A DNA stretch of 34,165 bases from assembly GCA_903851035.1 (NCBI GenBank), contig CAINND010000056.1, positions 1-34,165 of the forward strand, given 5' to 3'. A program made the translations under genes and the position numbers. Positions 32,475-34,165 of the stretch are shown here, one piece after another. This DNA is from an uncultured Acidobacteriota bacterium. GTDB taxonomy: Bacteria > Acidobacteriota > Terriglobia > Terriglobales > Acidobacteriaceae. Below the pieces are notes generated by a model, which did not search any database, had not been told where the DNA came from, and saw nothing but the letters and a program-made list of their open reading frames with translations. Every line of letters starts with the position of its first letter. The stretch's first letter is position 1.

Positions 32475-32861
32475 ATGTTCTACCTGCTCAAAACCGAACC
32501 TGCAGTTTACTCCTTCGCCCAACTGCAAAACGAACGCGAAACCATCTGGGATGGCGTCACCAATCCACAGGCCGTCAAGTATCTACGAGAGATGCACAAG
32601 GGCGACAAACTGATCATCTACCACACGGGAGACGAGCGCCGCGCCATGGGCACGGCCACCGTCCTCAGCGTGGATGCCGCCGACCCCAAGGTGCCGCTGG
32701 TTCGCATTAAAGTGGGTAAGGCCATTGCCCGGCCCTCCACTCTGGATGACATCAAACAGAGCAAGCTATTCGCCGCCTCGCCGCTCGTGCGGCAGGGTCG
32801 GCTCTCCGTGGTTCCACTCACCAGCCAGCAGTTCGACGCCCTGGTGGACGGCAAACTTTAG
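32475..32861 (+). CDS. EVE-domain protein
   Basis: A 128-aa PUA-like EVE domain, the fold that reads modified bases in DNA or RNA. It begins MFYLLKTEPAVYSF (the K-T-E-P motif), then TIWDGVTNPQAVKYLREM with the binding-pocket W-D-G-V-x-N, and KGDKLIIYHTGDERR, matching thymocyte nuclear protein 1-type members. Full length for a stand-alone EVE protein. ATG 32475 is chosen over upstream in-frame codons because the domain starts there. No restriction or modification genes are adjacent. It is followed by sodC 40 bases later, so co-transcription is possible. Confidence 0.92.
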   Translation: MFYLLKTEPAVYSFAQLQNERETIWDGVTNPQAVKYLREMHKGDKLIIYHTGDERRAMGTATVLSVDAADPKVPLVRIKVGKAIARPSTLDDIKQSKLFAASPLVRQGRLSVVPLTSQQFDALVDGKL

Positions 32862-32901
32862 CGTGGCCCGCGCGGCCGCACATTACAGGAAGGGAATTAC
32901 C

Positions 32902-33435
32902 ATGACCAATCGCATTCTGCTCGTTCTGCTGTCCCTGTCGCTGCTGCTCGGCGCTACCTCGCTCTTTGCCGGCAGCAAGCCGCCCAAGAAAGTCGTCACC
33001 ATCGTCAATGCCAAGGGCGCAAACACCGGCACGGCCACCATCAAGGAAAACAAGGAAGGCGGCGTCATCATTCACCTGGTGGTCAGCGGTCTCACCCCGG
33101 GCGAGCACGCCCTGCACTTCCACCAGACGCCCACCTGCACTGCGCCGGACTTCAAGAGCGCGGGCGGCCACTTCAATCCCACCAGCATGCACCACGGCCT
33201 TAAGAACCCGGCCGGTCCGCATGCCGGCGACATGCCGAATATCACCGTGGCAGCCGATGGCACTGCCGATGTCAAAGTAAAGGACGAGCGCGTTACGCTC
33301 CAGCCTGGCAAGCCCAACTCGCTCTTCGCCAACGGCGGCACGGCGCTTATGATTCACGCCAAAGCAGACGATATGTTGAATGACCCGGCGGGGAATGCCG
33401 GCGACCGCGTGGCCTGTGGGGTGATCGTTCCGTAA
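32902..33435 (+). CDS. sodC: Periplasmic Cu/Zn superoxide dismutase
   Basis: 177 aa with a signal peptide (LLVLLSLSLLLGATSLFA). It dismutates superoxide. The metal ligands line up completely: His72 and His74 (LHFHQ), His90 (GGHFNP), His98, His107 and Asp110 (GPHAGDMPN), and His152 (LMIHAKADD). The guiding Arg169 and Cys172 are in GNAGDRVACGVI; Cys172 would pair with Cys79. AGGAAGGGA lies 6 bases before ATG 32902. No lipobox is evident. All catalytic residues being present suggests an active enzyme. Confidence 0.95.
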   Translation: MTNRILLVLLSLSLLLGATSLFAGSKPPKKVVTIVNAKGANTGTATIKENKEGGVIIHLVVSGLTPGEHALHFHQTPTCTAPDFKSAGGHFNPTSMHHGLKNPAGPHAGDMPNITVAADGTADVKVKDERVTLQPGKPNSLFANGGTALMIHAKADDMLNDPAGNAGDRVACGVIVP

Positions 33436-33551
33436 GTCGCTGGCAGGCCATAGCTTAGCCTTCCCCACTGGTGCCACGACCATGGTAACCAGCCATGGGA
33501 CTTCCCTCCGCGCGAAATTGGGTCATACTAAGCGTGGAGCAGGAGAAGGCT

Positions 33552-33890
33552 ATGCGTACATTTCACTCTCGGCTGCGGAGCTTCGGTCTGGCGTTCGTTC
33601 TGAGCGCCGCCATCCTCTGCATTTTCAGCCCGGGTACGGCTGTGGCACAGGACTCTCCCTGCCGCAGCAAGAGCGGTGATATCAAGATTTCCTACCCGGA
33701 GCAGGCTCGCCGGATGCGTATCTTCGGCATCGTCCGCCTGCAGGTCATCCTTGGCCAGGGCGGACAGGTGCGCGAGATCAAAGTGCTGGGTGGCAACCCC
33801 CTGCTGGCCAACGCGGCGCTGCAGTCGGTGCGCGGCGCGCGCTTTGAAGGCACCGAGCCTTGCGTCATCTTCTTCGAGTACAAGGAGTAG
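33552..33890 (+). CDS. Secreted single-domain TonB C-terminal-like protein
   Basis: 112 aa. The N-terminal hydrophobic stretch (FGLAFVLSAAILCIFS) ends with AVAQ, like a cleavable signal. The rest is essentially a TonB_C domain: YPEQARRMRIFGIVRLQVIL, GGQVREIKVLGGNPLLANAA and LQSVRGARFEG. It lacks the Pro-rich periplasm-spanning linker of true TonB. Two cysteines (in DSPCRSK and TEPCVIF) flank the domain and could form a disulfide. The ATG at 33552 follows GGAGAAGG. Energy transduction is unlikely; partner binding is inference. Confidence 0.82.
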   Translation: MRTFHSRLRSFGLAFVLSAAILCIFSPGTAVAQDSPCRSKSGDIKISYPEQARRMRIFGIVRLQVILGQGGQVREIKVLGGNPLLANAALQSVRGARFEGTEPCVIFFEYKE

Positions 33891-33915
33891 TCACTCCCTG
33901 GCAACGTTTTTTCTG

Positions 33916-33948
33916 AGCCCGCGGCCCCGGCCGGCGGGCTTTTTCTTT
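33916..33948 (+). terminator. Terminator of the TonB-C gene
   Basis: AGCCCGC (33916-33922) pairs with GCGGGCT (33934-33940), with an inner GGCC/GGCC pairing, followed by TTTTTCTTT. Confidence 0.9.
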
Positions 33949-33976
33949 GCCCCCATCTTTGCCGCGTCACCCGCGG

Positions 33977-34007
33977 TTGCACCCGCAACCATCTCCCCGG
34001 CTACAAT
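33977..34007 (+). promoter_or_regulatory. Promoter of the tryptophanase-like gene
   Basis: TTGCAC (33977-33982), 19-base spacer, TACAAT (34002-34007). The expected start near 34014 leaves a leader of about 30 bases that contains the SD AAAGGA. Confidence 0.5.
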
Positions 34008-34043
34008 GATGGGTTCTTAATTCGTCCGGCATAAAGGATCGCC

Positions 34044-34165
34044 ATGCCCATCCGCACCATCATCGAACCCTTCCGCATCAAGAGCGTCGAACCCATCCGC
34101 TGGACCGATCGCGCCACGCGCCAAAAGCTCCTGGAGGCCGCGCACTACAACCTCTTCCTCCTCCC
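34044..34165 (+). CDS. Tryptophanase / tyrosine phenol-lyase family protein, 3'-truncated by the window edge
   Basis: Only the first 40 residues are visible. ATG 34044 is preceded by AAAGGA at 5 bases. The N-terminus carries EPFRIKSVEPI followed by T-D-R-A-TR and NLFLL, matching the beginning of the beta-eliminating lyase family (TnaA has EPFRIRVIEPV, then TTR and NPFLL). These PLP enzymes cleave tryptophan to indole or tyrosine to phenol plus pyruvate and ammonia. Which one this is cannot be decided from the visible part, and the catalytic lysine lies outside. Confidence 0.8.
   Translation, partial: MPIRTIIEPFRIKSVEPIRWTDRATRQKLLEAAHYNLFLL

Overview
The window is high-GC DNA, densely coding and mostly on the + strand. 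It looks like a chromosomal segment of an Acidobacteriota (Acidobacteriia/Terriglobia-type) bacterium. The evidence is an RNase E/G with a long charged N-terminal extension, a pilMNOPQ cluster headed by a small excisionase-type HTH gene, hpnH (hopanoid synthesis), many alanine/proline-rich exported proteins, and TACAAT-like -10 elements placed almost directly on start codons. The taxonomic call is from recognition only. No phage, insertion sequence, CRISPR array or rRNA was seen.

Layout. 1-2918: RNase E/G, cut by the left edge. 3054-4349: exported POTRA-repeat protein. 4350-4933: 584 bp without a gene, holding a dyad array, a strong promoter and a structured leader with an attenuator-like hairpin. 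4934-10887: HTH gene and pilMNOPQ, the inner-membrane platform and secretin of a type IV pilus, ending in a UUCG-tetraloop terminator. 10993-14131: M24 peptidase, then accB and accC of acetyl-CoA carboxylase with a terminator-like hairpin between them. 14181-14350: first copy of a structured intergenic repeat. 14415-18297: thiE and two APC-type amino acid permeases. 18397-19945: YCII-domain protein and a divergent papain-fold protease. 19985-20656 (-): DUF2461 protein. 20858-22087: Tat-exported aminotransferase. 22152-22379: small charged protein. 22448-22522 (-): tRNA-Glu(CTC). 22577-24897 (-): small protein, hpnH and a TetR regulator. The TetR gene diverges from 24991-29339, a tripartite efflux pump (TolC-like, EmrA-like, EmrB-like). 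29642-34165: AraC regulator, SnoaL-like secreted protein, degenerate Hpt protein, second copy of the repeat, PaaI thioesterase, EVE-domain protein, Cu/Zn superoxide dismutase, secreted TonB-C protein, and the 5' end of a tryptophanase-type gene cut by the right edge.

How the genes work together. Three sets are clearly functional units: the pilus platform and secretin, the biotin carrier/biotin carboxylase pair, and the TetR-controlled efflux pump. The hopanoid gene and its four-base-overlapping partner form a small operon. Most other genes are single units with their own promoter and terminator.

The most unusual signals are: (1) a ~170 bp intergenic element present twice, whose stems are conserved while its loops vary and which folds as a cloverleaf; (2) several genes whose -10 box lies 6-8 bases before the ATG, suggesting leaderless mRNAs; (3) an Hpt-fold protein with Gln where the phospho-His should be; (4) a papain-like protease with five pentapeptide repeats between its catalytic His and Asn; (5) a possible attenuator in front of the pilus operon.
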